A model generated the notes under the pieces. That model saw nothing but the letters and a program-made list of their open reading frames with translations, did no database searches and was not told the DNA's origin. This document shows positions 8,719 to 17,538 of a stretch of 64,000 bases of DNA, piece by piece (the first letter of the stretch is position 1; every line of letters starts with the position of its first letter). Source of the DNA: Acidisoma sp. L85 (GTDB lineage: Bacteria > Pseudomonadota > Alphaproteobacteria > Acetobacterales > Acetobacteraceae); assembly GCF_009765865.1 (NCBI RefSeq), contig NZ_LMUQ01000024.1, positions 31,175-95,174 on the forward strand. The letters are read 5' to 3'. A program made the translations under genes and the position numbers.

Positions 8719-8979
8719 ATGTCTCTAACCGACAACGATATTCTCGCGCAACTGACCGAAATCTTCCGCGACGTCTTTGACGATCAGACGCTCGTTCCGG
8801 AGATGGACATGACGGCGGATGATATTCCCGAATGGGATTCGATGTCCCAGGTGACCTTGGCCGTTGAGGTCGAGCACCACTTCAAGGTGAAGTTCAAATC
8901 GGCCGAGATGGAAGAGCTCCGCAGCGTTCGTGACCTGGTCGAATTGATCAAGTCGCGCGCGACCGCGGCAGCCGCTTAA
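8719..8979 (+). CDS. Acyl carrier protein 1
   Basis: The product has 86 residues and carries acyl or aminoacyl groups on a phosphopantetheine arm. The attachment motif is EWDSMSQV with Ser41. The acidic composition and four-helix pattern (ILAQLTEIFRDVF, VTLAVEVEHHFKVKF, VRDLVELI) fit the family. ATG 8719 was chosen because residues before it are not ACP-like. It lies 26 bp before the MBOAT gene and opens the long cluster, so it probably hands its cargo to that membrane enzyme rather than serving fatty-acid synthesis. The 216 bp before it (8503-8718) hold no gene and should carry the promoter. Confidence 0.92.
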   Translation: MSLTDNDILAQLTEIFRDVFDDQTLVPEMDMTADDIPEWDSMSQVTLAVEVEHHFKVKFKSAEMEELRSVRDLVELIKSRATAAAA

Positions 8980-9005
8980 CACCCGCGAGCGAGCGGCAGC
9001 GCATC

Positions 9006-10619
9006 ATGCTGTTTAATTCCTATACCTTCCTGTTCGCCTTCTTGCCGGTGGCGCTGCTGGGGTTCTACCTCGTCAGTCGCCTGGGCCGGCGAGCGGCGGC
9101 CGGATGGCTGATCCTCGCATCCTTCACCTTTTACGGCTGGTGGAACCCGCAGTTCGTTATCCTGCTTGTGCTGTCCATCGTCCTCAACTACGCGGCTTCC
9201 GAATTGATCGCCGCCTGCAAGAGCCGGCCAACACTTCAGGCAAGCTGTCTAACCGTCGCTATCGCGGCGAATGTCGGTGCGCTAGTCTATTACAAGTACC
9301 TTGCGGTGATGGTTCACGCGCTGACCGGCCTGGGCGTGATACACGCCGCCACGCCGGATATTGTCCTGCCGCTCGGTATATCGTTCTTCACCTTCACGCA
9401 GATCGGCTATCTGGTCGATCGCAAGCAGGATCTGGTCAAGGACCGTGGCGTCCTCGACTACGTTTTGTTCGTCACCTTCTTTCCGCATCTAATCGCCGGC
9501 CCGATCCTGCATAACCGCGAGATCATGCCGCAATTCTCGGATACCGCGACCTATCGCTTCTCCGGTGAAAACCTGGCTGTCGGGCTCTCGATCTTCGTCA
9601 TCGGTCTGGCCAAGAAGTGCCTGCTCGCCGATCCAATTTCGACCTCGATCGGGCCGGGATTCAGCAACGTCGCCCATCTGCCGGCGCTCGCCGCTTGGAA
9701 CGTCGCGCTGTCCTATTCGCTGCAACTCTACTTCGACTTTTCTGGCTATTCCGACATGGCCATCGGCCTAGCGCGGATGTTCAACATTCGCTTTCCGCTC
9801 AACTTCAATTCGCCCTACAAGGCGACCTCGATCATCGACCTTTGGCAGCGCTGGCATATCACTCTCTCGCGCTACCTCGCGCTCTATCTGTACAGTCCGA
9901 TTTCTCTGGCGGTGGCCCGGTGGCGCAGTAAGCGCGGAATGGGGATCAACCGCGAGGCCCAGTCGAAGCTCGGCGGGTTCGCCGCGATGGTGATGTTCCC
10001 GACCATGGTCACCATGGGCCTTGCAGGCATGTGGCATGGCGCCGGCGTTACCTTCCTGATCTTCGGCCTGCTGCATGGATCCTATCTGACCATCAACCAC
10101 GCCTATCGCATCTTCTGGCCCCACACGAAGAAAGCGGCTGACGAGCGCAGGCTGGTTCGCGGCTTCAATATCCTGCTCACCTACGGTGCGGTGGTGCTTT
10201 CACTGATCTTCTTCCGTGCGCCTTCGGTACAAGCCGCAGGACAATTGATCAGCGGCATGATCGGGCTGCACGGCGTCGAGAGCCTGACCTTCCCGGCGCC
10301 TTTCCTCGGGCTGCTCGGCCATGTCGGCGCGATCCTGCAAAACCATGGCGTGATCGTGGGTGTTTCCCGGATCGACTTCATGGGGCAGGCGCTGCACTTC
10401 GCCTGGCTGATCCTGCTCTTCGTCATCATCTGGGGCATGCCGAATACGCAGCAGATCATGCGTCGCTTCACGCCGGCACTCGGCCGCATCCAGCCGGGGC
10501 CATTCGACGCCTATTCCTGGCGGCCGAGCCGCGGCTGGGCCGTGGCGATCGGGGTTGTCGCCTCGATCGGCGTGCTCGCCATCGGCGGCACCGGCGAATT
10601 TCTCTACTTCCAGTTCTAG
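9006..10619 (+). CDS. MBOAT O-acyltransferase (AlgI/DltB-like)
   Basis: Polytopic inner-membrane acyltransferase, 537 residues, with about a dozen hydrophobic segments. The family signature GMWHGAGVTFLIFGLLHG contains the catalytic His344 (WHG), and the upstream LQLYFDFSGYSDMAIGLARM block is the AlgI hallmark. Related enzymes move acyl (AlgI) or D-alanyl (DltB) groups from a cytoplasmic donor across the membrane to a cell-surface polymer. The neighbours, an ACP before and an SGNH-like protein after, are the usual partners. The group transferred is not known. Confidence 0.94.
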   Translation: MLFNSYTFLFAFLPVALLGFYLVSRLGRRAAAGWLILASFTFYGWWNPQFVILLVLSIVLNYAASELIAACKSRPTLQASCLTVAIAANVGALVYYKYLAVMVHALTGLGVIHAATPDIVLPLGISFFTFTQIGYLVDRKQDLVKDRGVLDYVLFVTFFPHLIAGPILHNREIMPQFSDTATYRFSGENLAVGLSIFVIGLAKKCLLADPISTSIGPGFSNVAHLPALAAWNVALSYSLQLYFDFSGYSDMAIGLARMFNIRFPLNFNSPYKATSIIDLWQRWHITLSRYLALYLYSPISLAVARWRSKRGMGINREAQSKLGGFAAMVMFPTMVTMGLAGMWHGAGVTFLIFGLLHGSYLTINHAYRIFWPHTKKAADERRLVRGFNILLTYGAVVLSLIFFRAPSVQAAGQLISGMIGLHGVESLTFPAPFLGLLGHVGAILQNHGVIVGVSRIDFMGQALHFAWLILLFVIIWGMPNTQQIMRRFTPALGRIQPGPFDAYSWRPSRGWAVAIGVVASIGVLAIGGTGEFLYFQF

Positions 10620-10660
10620 CAACAAATCAGTCGAATGACGGTTAGTAAGGACGGCGGCCG

Positions 10661-11866
10661 ATGATGGATGGGACGCGCGGCGCATCGATGAGCGGAAAGG
10701 GCCGCTTAGCGTCGGCAACTATGGCTTCCGGCTATGCCGGTGGCGGCTCGGCTCAGAGTGGCGCCGAGTCACCGGCGGAAAGCCGTTCGGCTACCCGCGC
10801 CGCGAAGCGCGTGAGCGCGGTTTCTGCCCGCAGCTTCCTCGTATGGTCCGCGCTGAGCTTCGTCGCATCCTTTGGCCTCATCTGGCTCTATGTCGCGACG
10901 ATGCCGATGGCCTTCCTCACCGAGGACTATGCGGTTTGGGTCGCCAAGCGAGCGATGCTGAACGAATGCCGGCTCGGCGATGTCTCGGTGTTTGGCGACA
11001 GCCGCGCCATGGCCGGCATGGACCCGAGCAAAATGCCGATGCCGGTGGCAAATCTCGCGCTATCCGGAACAAGTCCGATTGAGACCTATTTCGCCGTTTC
11101 ACGCGCGCTGCGCTGCCCTACGCCGCCCAAGCTAGTGGTGATTTCCCATAGCTCGCCGAAATTCATGGACGACTCGAGCTATTGGGATTTCAGCGCCCGC
11201 ACCGGCTTTCTGAATTATACCCAGATGCGCGCCGTCGACGCCGACGCGGCGCGGCTGCACGATAATCAAATCGCCCGCCAGCGCCGCAGCGACGGCCTCG
11301 CTTTGGCCCTGCGCGACCGGCTTTTCGCGCTGCGCTTCCCGCCCTTCTATTTCGACAGCCTGGTGAACGGCTATTTCGCCTCGCGCTGGGGCCACAATCG
11401 CGGCATCGCGCGTGACATCCAGCAAAACGACGGCCACGGGCTTTTCGGCAAGGATCCCGGCACCTCGGCGATCGCCATCGAAGGCGAACCGGGCTTCGCG
11501 CGGAATTATGCGATTTCGCCGCTCATCGACTCGTACTTCTCACGGACCCTCGCACTTCTCGCCGCGCACCACATTCCTGTGGTGGTTCTGACGATGCCGA
11601 TCAACCAGGCGACCTTCGACAAGACATCGCCGAAGCTGAAGGACCAGCTGACCGCCTATTTCCAGGCCAAAGCCAAGGAATTTCCCGCCGTCCACGTGGT
11701 CGGACCCGCCATTCCCTGCTGGCCTGATCAATATTACGGCGATGCATGGCACCTCAACGCCAGCGGAGCCGCCGCCTATAGCGCGGAATTGGGCCCATGG
11801 TTGCAGGACATCGCAGCCGGGGGATCGCCTAAGGCACTGCCGAATCACTGCAAACTACCGGGATAG
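10661..11866 (+). CDS. Membrane-anchored SGNH-hydrolase-like protein (AlgJ/DltD-like role)
   Basis: The product has 401 residues. A low-complexity cytoplasmic tail (1-55) is followed by one transmembrane helix (about 58-80), then an extracytoplasmic domain. The nucleophile block is VFGDSRAMAG with Asp113-Ser114, and the Asp-x-x-His block is DAWHLN with Asp361 and His364, the SGNH hydrolase pattern. In alginate and teichoic-acid systems such a protein accepts the acyl group from the MBOAT and places it on the polymer. That role is inferred from position and motifs. ATG 10661 or 10664 could be the start (AAGGA upstream). Confidence 0.8.
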   Translation: MMDGTRGASMSGKGRLASATMASGYAGGGSAQSGAESPAESRSATRAAKRVSAVSARSFLVWSALSFVASFGLIWLYVATMPMAFLTEDYAVWVAKRAMLNECRLGDVSVFGDSRAMAGMDPSKMPMPVANLALSGTSPIETYFAVSRALRCPTPPKLVVISHSSPKFMDDSSYWDFSARTGFLNYTQMRAVDADAARLHDNQIARQRRSDGLALALRDRLFALRFPPFYFDSLVNGYFASRWGHNRGIARDIQQNDGHGLFGKDPGTSAIAIEGEPGFARNYAISPLIDSYFSRTLALLAAHHIPVVVLTMPINQATFDKTSPKLKDQLTAYFQAKAKEFPAVHVVGPAIPCWPDQYYGDAWHLNASGAAAYSAELGPWLQDIAAGGSPKALPNHCKLPG

Positions 11867-12096
11867 TTGGGGCGAGCCGGCGGTTTGCACTCGGCCAAAG
11901 GCAGGAACCGCCGCCTCGCTATCACCCGAACGGCGAGCGTTACAAGCTCCCATCTGATCCCTAGGCTACGTCTATTCCGACTTGGTTCGCTGCAAGACGA
12001 TCGCAGACCCGTAACACTTATGGATGATGGCAGGACCCCTTGGATTTTCTTCCCGACAACCATCCTGACGCAACCTTGCCCATGCGAGGATCCAAA

Positions 12097-13686
12097 ATGC
12101 AGGCGATCACTTTCGGCGATTGCTTCGGCTGGCTCCATGACGGTTCCGCGTCATCCGGCAGCGATATCGGTGTGGTACTCTGCACCGGGTTGGGGCGAGA
12201 TTCCGCCACCGCTCATCGGTCCTTCCGGCTCCTGGCCGATCGCCTCTGTGCCGACGGCTATCCGACGGTCCGTTTCGACTATCCAGGCACCGGCGACTCC
12301 TGCGAAATCGCAACAGCCGATTCCTGGGCCGCTTGGGAGAACGGCGTAAACCTCGCCGCCGACACGCTGCGCGCAACCACGAATGTCCAGCGGATCGTGC
12401 TGGTTGGCTTGCGGGCCGGGGCAATGCTCGCGACGCTGACCGCGGCCGCGAGAGAGGATGTCGCGGGGCTGGTGTTGCTCGAGCCCGTGCTGCGCGGCAA
12501 ATCCTATGTGGCGCAACTCACAGTCGAGGCGCGGCTCCGTAGCAAAGGTGTTGCTGACACCAGCGACAGCCTCGATTTGGACGGGTTGCCGCTCACGCGG
12601 GAAACCCTCGATCGCATCACGCAGGTTGATCTGCGACAGGTGGCACTACCGTCTGTTCGTGCAATTTCAGTATTCAGCCGTGCGCCGAGCGCACTCCTCA
12701 CGGCCTGCGTGGAGACTTGGCAAAATCAGGGCGCCTTAGTCGCCTGCTCAGACTTCGAAGGTCTGGACGCTTTGCTCCGTCCGACCCATTTCGCGGACGA
12801 ACCTCTCGCTGATTTCACGCCGCTCCTGTCGTGGCTGACGGCCACTTTGCCTGCCCAAAAGGCACTTCCGTTCACCTCTAAGTCACCCGAGGCGACGCCG
12901 CTGCGTCCCGATGGATGTGTCGAGACCGTGCTGCGGTTCGGCGGCAATGCCACTCTGGTCGGGATTCTTTGCGAACCCGACGGAGCGAAAACTCATTTCG
13001 CGGTTGTCATCGGCAATACCGGCGGCGACCCCCATCACGGCTTCGCCCGCTTCTCAGTTGAACTGGCCCGCAGCCTCGCCGCAGAAGGAATCGCGTCGTT
13101 GCGGTTCGACTTCCCCGGCCTCGGCGATAGCAGCAACGCTCAAGACGACGGCGCCGAGGATGTGACTCATGCCTTTGAGGCCGATCGCAGCGCGGATTTC
13201 GCGGCGGCCATCACAAAACTGCAACAGCTCGGCTTTCAGCGCTTCGCCGTCAAAGGGCTTTGCTCCGGCGCCTATCACGCATTTCACGCCGCCGTGACGG
13301 ACGAGCGAATCGATACGCTGCTGACCATCAATCTGCCCTGGTTCAGCCTGCGTCTCGATCGACCGCGGCCAGCAAGCTTCACGCGGCGCGCCATGACCAC
13401 GCTTTCCGAGCGTCAGGCGAAAACCCTCATGCTCTATTCCGAGGGCGATGCCGGTCTGAAACCGCTCGAAGCGCATTTCGGCACGGACGCTGCTGGCCTG
13501 ACGGAATTTCCGGGCGCCGAGACATCGACTGTCGCGGGCATCGACCACGACCTGACCGGAAGCGCGATGCGGCAATTGGTCGCGCGCCGCCTGATCGATT
13601 TTCTGCAAGATCGGCGCCGGCCGCACCAATCTATCCATTCTGAGTCCGCCGCCTCTCTGGCGCCGGCACATGCATTGACCTCGTGA
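12097..13686 (+). CDS. Fused tandem alpha/beta-hydrolase protein
   Basis: The product has 529 residues made of two alpha/beta-hydrolase domains. Domain 1 (about 1-250) has FDYPGTGDS and the elbow VGLRAG, with Arg106 where a nucleophile should be. Domain 2 (about 280-505) has FDFPGLGDS and elbow GLCSG with Cys389 at the nucleophile position, a candidate acid Asp451 and His484. From memory, GLR-x-G and GLC-x-G elbows recall the paired hydrolases found with exosortase-A polysaccharide loci. ATG 12097 was chosen for the GAGGA 7 nt upstream. The 230-bp gap before it shows no gene. Substrate unknown; editing or release of ACP-bound cargo is possible. Confidence 0.82.
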   Translation: MQAITFGDCFGWLHDGSASSGSDIGVVLCTGLGRDSATAHRSFRLLADRLCADGYPTVRFDYPGTGDSCEIATADSWAAWENGVNLAADTLRATTNVQRIVLVGLRAGAMLATLTAAAREDVAGLVLLEPVLRGKSYVAQLTVEARLRSKGVADTSDSLDLDGLPLTRETLDRITQVDLRQVALPSVRAISVFSRAPSALLTACVETWQNQGALVACSDFEGLDALLRPTHFADEPLADFTPLLSWLTATLPAQKALPFTSKSPEATPLRPDGCVETVLRFGGNATLVGILCEPDGAKTHFAVVIGNTGGDPHHGFARFSVELARSLAAEGIASLRFDFPGLGDSSNAQDDGAEDVTHAFEADRSADFAAAITKLQQLGFQRFAVKGLCSGAYHAFHAAVTDERIDTLLTINLPWFSLRLDRPRPASFTRRAMTTLSERQAKTLMLYSEGDAGLKPLEAHFGTDAAGLTEFPGAETSTVAGIDHDLTGSAMRQLVARRLIDFLQDRRRPHQSIHSESAASLAPAHALTS

Positions 13687-13701
13687 GGAGGATTTCAAAC
13701 A

Positions 13702-13947
13702 ATGACCGTGCGTTCAGTCATTTTGGAGCAAATCACCCGGGTCGGGGAGCAGCAGAGACGCCAGCTCGCGCCGCTGACAGACAGCCTGCCGCTGCTGGAT
13801 TCGGGCCTCGATTCGCTATGCCTCGCCATCATCGTCGCCGGACTGGATGACGAGCTTGGCCTCGACCCTCTTTCGGCGAGTGACGATGTCGAATTCCCCG
13901 TCACACTCGGCGAATTCATCAAGCTCTACGAAAATGCTGCAGCCTAG
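13702..13947 (+). CDS. Acyl carrier protein 2
   Basis: The product has 81 residues with a strong GAGGAGG ribosome binding site. The carrier motif is DSGLDSLCLAII with phosphopantetheine Ser38, closer to DltC and amino-acid carrier proteins than to the fatty-acid ACP consensus. The following ligase gene starts inside its last codons (14-nt overlap), which implies co-translation. The simplest reading is that the ligase loads this carrier, and the upstream MBOAT or hydrolase uses the product. Confidence 0.9.
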   Translation: MTVRSVILEQITRVGEQQRRQLAPLTDSLPLLDSGLDSLCLAIIVAGLDDELGLDPLSASDDVEFPVTLGEFIKLYENAAA

Positions 13948-15334
13948 CCGCCGGTCCCTCTGGGATCTGGTAGCGCCCGAGGCGGCATCGCCGACGCGCT
14001 TCCTCGCCGATCCGCAAACGCGGATCTTGGTTCGGGACCTCGCTGACAGCACGACTCTCAGCGCGAAGCCTGAAACGCTGCGTGGTCTCTCGGTCATGAT
14101 TTCGACCGACCGCCAGTTGTTGACGGCGCTTGCGCTGATCGAGCTCGACGGCATCGCACGGCGTATCGTTCTCTGCACGCCCGATCTGTCGCCCGCCTTT
14201 GTGCAATCGGCGATGATCGACGGGGAAGTCGATGTCGTCGTCACGGATGGCGGCGGCCCGACCCGGGAGGTTGACCACACCCTCAAGACGATCCGTATCG
14301 GCACAAGACTTCGTGAAACCCATGTGACGGCCGATCGCAGCGTCGATACGGAGTGGATACTTTTCACCTCCGGCACCACCGGCCGCCCGAAGCTCGCCAT
14401 GCATACGCTCACCAGCCTTGTGGGTCCGCTGGTCGATAATCCTGCAGCCGGCCGCATTCCGGTCTGGAGCACTTTCTACGACATTCGTCGCTATGGCGGC
14501 CTGCAAATCATGCTGCGCGCCTTGGCCGGTGGTGGTTCGCAGGTTTTCTCCAGCGCCGCCGAGCCCGTCGCCGATTTCCTCAAACGCGCTGGCGAATGCG
14601 GCGTCACTCATATTTCCGGCACGCCATCGCACTGGCGGCGGGCTTTGATGAGCGGCGCGACCGCGAGCATGGCACCGGATTACGTGCGACTTTCAGGCGA
14701 GGCCTGCGACCAGGCGATTCTCGACAGCCTGCAGCGCGCCTATCCACACGCCAATGTCGCCCACGCCTTTGCGTCAACCGAGGCCGGCGTCGCTTTCGAT
14801 GTGCGTGATGGCAAGGCCGGCTTCCCGGCAGCGCTCATCGATGCTAAGGGCTCCGGCGTCGAGATGCGGGTCGAGGATGGTTCACTCCGCATCCGATCCT
14901 CCCGCACGGCAGCCCGCTATCTCGGCGATGTCGCGCCTGCCCTCTCGAACGAGGTCGGCTTCATCGACACCGGGGATCTGCTCGAACTGCGCGGCGATCG
15001 CTATTATTTCATCGGGCGCCGCGAGGGAATCATCAATGTCGGCGGACAGAAGGTGCATCCTGAGGCTGTTGAAGCAGTCATCAACGAGCACCCTGCCGTC
15101 AGCGTATCCCGCGTCTCGGCACGGAAAAACCCGATAACGGGCGCGGTCGTCGTTGCCGAAATCGTGCTGAAACCCACAGCTACTCCGGCAAACGCGGAGT
15201 TCCAAGCGATCGTCGAGGAGATCCGCAAGCTGTGCCACGACCGGCTGGACCCGCATCAGGTTCCGGTGACATTCCGCGAGGTTCCGTCAATCGAGGTCGC
15301 CGCCTCTGGCAAATTGGTCCGACCTCGTGCGTAG
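13934..15334 (+). CDS. Short AMP-forming acyl/aminoacyl ligase
   Basis: ANL-superfamily adenylating enzyme, 466 residues. The ATP loop TSGTTGRPK is at 145-153, ASTEAG at 280-285, DTGDL at 345-349, the hinge block GRREGIINVGGQKVHP at 361-376, and the catalytic Lys460 lies in SGKLVR. All key motifs are intact, but the N-terminus before the P-loop is short for the family (usually about 500-550 residues in total). It is probably a ligase loading the preceding ACP, by analogy with DltA-DltC. ATG 13934 overlaps the ACP gene by 14 nt. The substrate could be an amino acid or a short acyl group. Confidence 0.88.
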   Translation: MLQPSRRSLWDLVAPEAASPTRFLADPQTRILVRDLADSTTLSAKPETLRGLSVMISTDRQLLTALALIELDGIARRIVLCTPDLSPAFVQSAMIDGEVDVVVTDGGGPTREVDHTLKTIRIGTRLRETHVTADRSVDTEWILFTSGTTGRPKLAMHTLTSLVGPLVDNPAAGRIPVWSTFYDIRRYGGLQIMLRALAGGGSQVFSSAAEPVADFLKRAGECGVTHISGTPSHWRRALMSGATASMAPDYVRLSGEACDQAILDSLQRAYPHANVAHAFASTEAGVAFDVRDGKAGFPAALIDAKGSGVEMRVEDGSLRIRSSRTAARYLGDVAPALSNEVGFIDTGDLLELRGDRYYFIGRREGIINVGGQKVHPEAVEAVINEHPAVSVSRVSARKNPITGAVVVAEIVLKPTATPANAEFQAIVEEIRKLCHDRLDPHQVPVTFREVPSIEVAASGKLVRPRA

Positions 15335-16061
15335 CGTCCTGGTCACGGGCGGGAGTCGCGGGCTCGGGCTCGGAATAGCCCGCACCCTCGCCGCTTCCGG
15401 CTTTCAGGTCATCGCCATCGCGCGAACCGAAACCGAGCAGTTGACGACCGCAATGGCGGAAGTCGCGGGCGCGGGCCGGGGCACATTGTATTTCCACGCC
15501 TGCGATCTCACGGACCTCGCCGGCTTGCCGGCGATGGTGAAAGCCGTGCGAGCCGCCCATGGCCCCATCTATGGCCTGGTCAATAACGCCGGCATCGGTA
15601 CGCCTGGCGTTCTGGCGAATATGAAAGACGCCGATATCGAGCGGCTGGTGACGCTGAATACCACCGCGCCGATGATGCTGACCAAATACGTCATTCGCAC
15701 AATGCTCGCCGCGGGCGATGGCCGTATTGTGAATATTTCCTCTGTTGTCGGACTCACTGGATATTCTGGCCTTTCCGTCTATAGCGCGACGAAGGCCGCT
15801 CTGCTCGGCTTCACACGGTCACTCGCCAGGGAAGCCGGAAAACTCGGCATAACCGTCAATGCCGTCGCGCCGGGATTCGTCGATACCGAGATGACTCACG
15901 GGGTTGGGGAGCCCGAGCGAGAGAAGATCATGCGCCGCAGCGCCCTCCAGCGGATGCCCGAAGTCTCGGACATCGCGAACATGGTCGACTACCTGCTCAG
16001 TGACAAAGCCAGAAATATCACTGGAACTGTCATGACTGTGGACGCCGGCAATACCGCTTAA
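15327..16061 (+). CDS. SDR-family oxidoreductase (FabG-like)
   Basis: Classical NAD(P)H-dependent short-chain dehydrogenase/reductase, 244 residues. The cofactor loop is TGGSRGLGLG near residue 7. NNAG, the Ser of ISS, and the Tyr-x-x-x-Lys pair in YSATKAAL form the active site, and the tail NITGTVMTVDAG is FabG-like. The GTG start overlaps the ligase end by 8 nt, so translation is coupled. Among the cluster genes it could reduce a beta-keto or aldehyde intermediate on the carrier protein. The real substrate is unknown. Confidence 0.92.
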   Translation: MRSVLVTGGSRGLGLGIARTLAASGFQVIAIARTETEQLTTAMAEVAGAGRGTLYFHACDLTDLAGLPAMVKAVRAAHGPIYGLVNNAGIGTPGVLANMKDADIERLVTLNTTAPMMLTKYVIRTMLAAGDGRIVNISSVVGLTGYSGLSVYSATKAALLGFTRSLAREAGKLGITVNAVAPGFVDTEMTHGVGEPEREKIMRRSALQRMPEVSDIANMVDYLLSDKARNITGTVMTVDAGNTA

Positions 16062-16118
16062 TCGGCATTTATGACGCGGCTCCACCCTTTCGGATGAATT
16101 GCTTTCAATTCAAGTAAC

Positions 16119-16190
16119 GTGGTCTTTTGTGTCTGTCGCCGTTGGTAGTCAAGCTTGACAAAACGGGCGCCCGAAGACCACTGCAAGCAG
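16119..16190 (+). promoter_or_regulatory. Structured leader upstream of metY-like gene
   Basis: The 142-bp gap can fold into one long stacked hairpin. GTGGTCTT (16119-16126) pairs with AAGACCAC (16174-16181), CGCCGTT (16137-16143) pairs with AACGGGCG (one bulge), and a central perfect palindrome GTCAAGCTTGAC lies at 16148-16159. A small CTGC/GCAG hairpin follows just before the start codon. Methionine genes in alphaproteobacteria often have SAM riboswitches, but I could not match the SAM-II consensus. Alternatively the palindrome is a repressor site. Confidence 0.45.
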
Positions 16191-16203
16191 GATCCCATTT
16201 CCA

Positions 16204-17538
16204 ATGCGGAACGAGACTCTCGCCCTTCACGCAGGCTTCGATATGGACCCGGCGACGAACGCGATCGCCGTGCCGATCTACCAGACCGTCGCCTATGGCT
16301 TCGATGACGCCGACCACGCCGCTGCGCTCTTCAACCTCGAAGTGCCCGGCTATCGCTACAGCCGAATCGGCAACCCGACCAATTCCGTGCTCGAACAGCG
16401 TGTCGCCGCGCTGGAGGGCGGCCTGGAGGCGCTCGTTGTGAGCACTGGCCAAGCCGCACTCCATTACGCCGTTGCGAATCTGGCGACGCCGGGCACCAAC
16501 CTGGTTTCCGTGCCGCAGCTCTATGGCACGACCCATTCGATGTTCGCGCATTACCTGCCGGATATCGGCATCACCGTCCGCTTCGCCGAGAGCGACCGCC
16601 CCGAGGACATCGAGAAGCTCATCGATGGCCAGACCCGCGCGGTTTATTGCGAGAGTGTCGGCAATCCGGCCGGCAATATCTCGGACATTGGCGCTCTCGC
16701 CGAAGTCGCCCACCGCCACGGCGTCCCGCTGATGGTCGACAACACCGTCGCGACGCCGATCCTGCTGCGGCCCATCGAGCATGGCGCCGATATCGTGATC
16801 CATTCGCTCACCAAGTTCATGGGTGGGCATGGCACCACGCTCGGTGGCGCGATCGTCGATAGCGGCAAGTTTCCCTGGGCTGACCATCCAGAGCGCTTTC
16901 CGATGTTCAGCAAGGCGGACGCCTCCTACCACGGCCTGGTCTACACAAAGCATTTCGGCGCCGCCGCCTATATCGCGCGCTGCCGCAGCGTTCATCTCCG
17001 CACCACGGGCGCGGCACTTTCCCCGTTCAACGCCTTCCTGCTTCTCCAGGGCATCGAGACCGTCGCCGTCCGCGTCGATCGACACGTCGAGAACACCAAG
17101 CGCGTTGCCCAATTCCTGCGTGACGATCCGCGGGTTGGCTGGGTCAATTACGCCGGCTTCTCCGACAGCCGCTATCACAGCCTGGTCGAGAAGTATCTCG
17201 GCGGCCGCGCCTGCTCGCTGCTGACCTTCGGAGTCAAAGGCGGGTTCAGCGCCGGCGTGCGGTTCTATGATGGCCTGCAGATGATTAAGCGGGTCGTCAA
17301 TCTCGGCGACTCGAAGTCCCTGGCTTGCCATCCTGCTTCCACGACGCATCGCCAGATGTCGGCGGAAGAGCAGCGCAAGGCGGGCGTAACACCCGAAACG
17401 ATCCGTCTCAGTATCGGCATTGAGCATGTCGATGACATCATCGCCGATCTCGATCAGGCGCTCGCGACAGCCGTTGGCGAAATCTACCTTCCTGACGCCC
17501 CGCAGGGCCGGGTGCGCATCCCCGAGGTGGTACGATGA
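16204..17538 (+). CDS. O-acylhomoserine sulfhydrylase-like PLP enzyme (MetY type)
   Basis: Cys/Met-metabolism PLP family, 444 residues, typical of O-acetylhomoserine sulfhydrylase. PLP Lys204 lies in SLTKFMGG. Upstream are the cofactor and substrate segments RYSRIGNPT and STGQAAL, and MVDNTVATP contains the Asp that holds the pyridine nitrogen. The known reaction replaces the acyl group of O-acylhomoserine with sulfide to give homocysteine. It overlaps the MetA-like gene by 4 nt (ATGA), which supports a joint pathway. In this setting another nucleophile than sulfide is possible. Confidence 0.92.
   Translation: MRNETLALHAGFDMDPATNAIAVPIYQTVAYGFDDADHAAALFNLEVPGYRYSRIGNPTNSVLEQRVAALEGGLEALVVSTGQAALHYAVANLATPGTNLVSVPQLYGTTHSMFAHYLPDIGITVRFAESDRPEDIEKLIDGQTRAVYCESVGNPAGNISDIGALAEVAHRHGVPLMVDNTVATPILLRPIEHGADIVIHSLTKFMGGHGTTLGGAIVDSGKFPWADHPERFPMFSKADASYHGLVYTKHFGAAAYIARCRSVHLRTTGAALSPFNAFLLLQGIETVAVRVDRHVENTKRVAQFLRDDPRVGWVNYAGFSDSRYHSLVEKYLGGRACSLLTFGVKGGFSAGVRFYDGLQMIKRVVNLGDSKSLACHPASTTHRQMSAEEQRKAGVTPETIRLSIGIEHVDDIIADLDQALATAVGEIYLPDAPQGRVRIPEVVR

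Noticed and set aside
8719-15334. Calling the cluster a true dlt operon
   Set aside because: The MBOAT, ACP, ligase and SGNH-like genes parallel DltB, DltC, DltA and DltD, but gene order, extra genes and sequence details differ, and D-alanine specificity cannot be read.
16062-16203. SAM-II riboswitch in front of metY-like gene
   Set aside because: The known conserved core and pseudoknot segments could not be placed; only generic hairpins are seen, so I report an unnamed structured leader.
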